This document shows, piece by piece, positions 29,159 through 30,640 of a stretch of 30,640 bases of DNA (positions are counted from its first letter, which is position 1; every line of letters begins with the position of its first letter). The DNA lies in contig UQLF01000020.1 in NCBI GenBank assembly GCA_900541875.1, positions 1-30,640 of the forward strand. Reading direction: 5' to 3'. The notes under the pieces were generated by a model. It was not told where the DNA came from. It worked only from the letters and a program-made list of their open reading frames with translations, and ran no database searches. A program made the translations under genes and the position numbers. This DNA comes from an uncultured Collinsella sp. Lineage in GTDB: Bacteria > Actinomycetota > Coriobacteriia > Coriobacteriales > Coriobacteriaceae.

Positions 29159-29910
29159 TGTTCACCTGCCACGCTCCTCATGCCGTTCTTTTCGCCGTTG
29201 TCGGCAAAGCGGAACTTTGTGGGCAAAACCACCGATTTGCAATGCTCCACAAAACGCATGTCCTTATCAAATTCGATCGTGCTCTCATAGAACACCGGCG
29301 TTCCCTCTTCTTGCTGGAGCAGCTCGGCCTCTTCGGCGTTCAAACGCGAGATGGAGATATGCTCACGTCCATGCTCAACACGCACGCCACCTTCTTTGAG
29401 CAAGACATCGTAAAGGCTCTCACACTCAAAATCGTGCTCGAGAAGCGATGGGCACAGGGACAGGTTAACGTGGGCAGTCTCGATTGACGCCGGCTCGCCC
29501 TCAATAAGTCGAACGCGCTGCATACGGAGTAAAGGATCGCCTACAGCCACCCCAAGCTTGTCGGCAAGCGCCTCATCCGCCTCGATGGTCCCGGTGGAAA
29601 CCAGACGAGAAGAGGGATGCAGACCGGCAGTCCGCACAGCATCGGAAAAGTTATACGTTTCCTGGAAGATGTTCAGCGGCTTGGGAGGACACAGATACGT
29701 ACCCGATCCGCGACGGCTCTCGAGCGTTCCACACGAGATGAGCCGCGTGATACCGGCGCGCAACGCCGTACGCGAAACGCCAATCTCTTCGCACAGCACG
29801 CGCTCGGCCGGTAGGCGATCGCCGCCGGCAAGCTGATGGTGCTGGATATACCAAAGAATTCCCTCAACAGCACGGTCTTTGGGGGGAATTGCATTAGATT
29901 CGCCTGCCAT
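29143..29910 (-). CDS. GntR-family (HutC/UTRA) transcription regulator 2
   Basis: This 255-residue regulator has an N-terminal GntR winged helix (about 12-75: GILWYIQHHQLAGGDRLPAERVLCEEIGVSRTALRAGITRL) and a UTRA-type effector domain. It is clearly diverged from regulator 1: the recognition-helix region differs (VSRTALRAGITRL against TTRLTIRSAVDEL), so it may bind a different site or respond to a different ligand. The ATG at 29910 with GAGGAG is used. Only 38 bp separate it from the upstream hypothetical gene, so a private promoter is possible but not evident. Confidence 0.88.
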   Translation of the reverse strand: MAGESNAIPPKDRAVEGILWYIQHHQLAGGDRLPAERVLCEEIGVSRTALRAGITRLISCGTLESRRGSGTYLCPPKPLNIFQETYNFSDAVRTAGLHPSSRLVSTGTIEADEALADKLGVAVGDPLLRMQRVRLIEGEPASIETAHVNLSLCPSLLEHDFECESLYDVLLKEGGVRVEHGREHISISRLNAEEAELLQQEEGTPVFYESTIEFDKDMRFVEHCKSVVLPTKFRFADNGEKNGMRSVAGEQWLKQ

Positions 29911-29948
29911 TGCACAGACTCCTCATTCAGAAACATATGCCGCCAAAA

Positions 29949-30437
29949 TTAGGCCAGCCCTCCCATGGCATCAAACTCGGCCTTAATCTTCTCGGCGACA
30001 TTCCGATACGACTTATATAGGCTTGAATCGCGTTTGACTTCGTCGGTCATAACGGGAATCTCTAATTTGGAAACCTCGTCTTTTCCCGTCTGAACCGCCA
30101 CAACAACGCCCATACCAAGACACATATTACGCTTGGCAGCATTTATTTTCGCCGCCTTGGCAGGATTTGCCAGAATGCGCTGGGCAAATTCCTGTTTTGA
30201 AGGCGCCTCGTCGGCCTCCGGATCGCCTGCCTCGGCCACCTCGCACTGCAACACGTCCGCATAGTCAAAAATCTTCGGCTCGCCGCCGCGCTGATGCACG
30301 GCCCACTTGCGGTGCGTGGCATCCTGGTAGATAGCCGGCAAAAATGTAAACCGCGGCGGGTCCAAAATCGTGTCCGTGATGGTAAACACATCGGGATCAA
30401 AGGCATCCTGCGGGTTTTTCTTCTTGAACAGCCCCAT
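29949..30437 (-). CDS. Conserved-looking hypothetical protein
   Basis: I do not recognise this 162-residue protein. It is soluble, with no signal peptide or membrane helix. The N-terminus MGLFKKKNPQDAF is basic. A central part with alternating beta-like stretches (RFTFLPAIYQD, KWAVHQRGGEPKIFDYADVLQCEVAE) could be a PH-like fold of the kind found in small Actinobacterial and Firmicute DUF proteins. It is followed by an Ala/Lys-rich helix and LEIPVMTDEVKRDSSLYKSYRNVAEKIKAEFDAM. The ATG at 30437 with a GGGAGGG site is preferred over an earlier in-frame start. It is the upstream neighbour of the two regulators on the same strand; a link to them is not shown. Confidence 0.75.
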   Translation of the reverse strand: MGLFKKKNPQDAFDPDVFTITDTILDPPRFTFLPAIYQDATHRKWAVHQRGGEPKIFDYADVLQCEVAEAGDPEADEAPSKQEFAQRILANPAKAAKINAAKRNMCLGMGVVVAVQTGKDEVSKLEIPVMTDEVKRDSSLYKSYRNVAEKIKAEFDAMGGLA

Positions 30438-30559
30438 ATCACCCTCCCGTACTAGCATTAAACAACTAAAGCTGAATATAGCACCAATTTCAAGCCGCCG
30501 CCTTACCCTATCGGTACGCGGCGTCTATGGCTCGCCCAGCGGGAAAGTTCACGGACGAG

Positions 30560-30640
30560 GGCCGCGGGGGGCCGGGGTTTTTTTTTTTGGGGGGGGGGGG
30601 GGAGGGGGGAGAAAAAACCGGCCCCCCCCCCCCCGGCGCC
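30560..30640. other. Homopolymer-rich end, probable assembly or sequencing artefact
   Basis: The last 80 bases consist of runs of G, T, A and C (stretches of ten or more identical bases) unlike any other part of the window, and no biological signal is visible. Such sequence is typical of low-quality read ends at a contig edge. Nothing should be inferred from it. Confidence 0.75.

Noticed and set aside
17125..29910. sigma-54/LevR-type control, as in related gfr and man loci
   Set aside because: No LevR-like gene and no -24/-12 promoter (TGGCAC-N5-TTGC) was seen at the three unit starts; sigma-70-like TATAAT boxes are present at two of them.

Overview
The window is a high-GC stretch that reads as a gut Coriobacteriia genome, most likely a Collinsella. 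This is inferred from the codon use, the actinobacterial-style gene content, the interspersed palindromic repeats and the mannose-family PTS locus for Amadori compounds; no rRNA or other species marker is present. Almost every host gene lies on the minus strand. The exceptions are the PHP phosphatase gene, the IS transposase and a gene tail at the left edge.

Left part (1-8550). A gene tail is followed by an IS110-family element with 15-bp subterminal inverted repeats and a long 3' noncoding segment, the layout of the IS1111 group. Next come a palindromic repeat, a divIC-like/ppx-gppA pair, a monocistronic eno with its terminator, and a mazG / YfcE-type phosphoesterase / larC2 cluster. A 340-bp divergent spacer rich in dyads leads to a plus-strand PHP-family phosphatase that converges on the histidine operon.

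Middle (8554-16737). A complete histidine operon runs leftward in the order hisZ-hisG fusion, hisD, hisC, hisB, hisH, hisA, hisF, hisI, hisE. Two long palindromic elements interrupt it, between hisB and hisH and between hisF and hisI. HisB is the dehydratase only, so the adjacent PHP protein is the natural candidate for histidinol-phosphate phosphatase. Upstream of the operon is an array of 62-bp palindromic tandem units.

Right part (17125-29910). This looks like a locus for uptake and breakdown of glycated amino acids (Amadori/Heyns compounds such as fructoselysine and glucoselysine). It encodes one EIIA and one EIIB of the mannose PTS family, two EIIC/EIID pairs, two near-identical FrlB-type deglycases, a third GlmS-isomerase-like SIS protein resembling glucoselysine-6-phosphate deglycases, an FrlC-like epimerase, an EamA and an MFS transporter, and two overlapping GntR/UTRA regulators. 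Three promoters in the locus carry a pair of TTGRTAYCAA-type sites 33-35 bp apart, two of them framing a TATAAT box. These are probably the operators of one or both regulators. The two EIID genes and the 3' ends of the two EIIC genes are identical over about 1.0 kb, a recent duplication or conversion.

The last 80 bases are homopolymer-rich and look like an assembly or sequencing artefact at a contig end.
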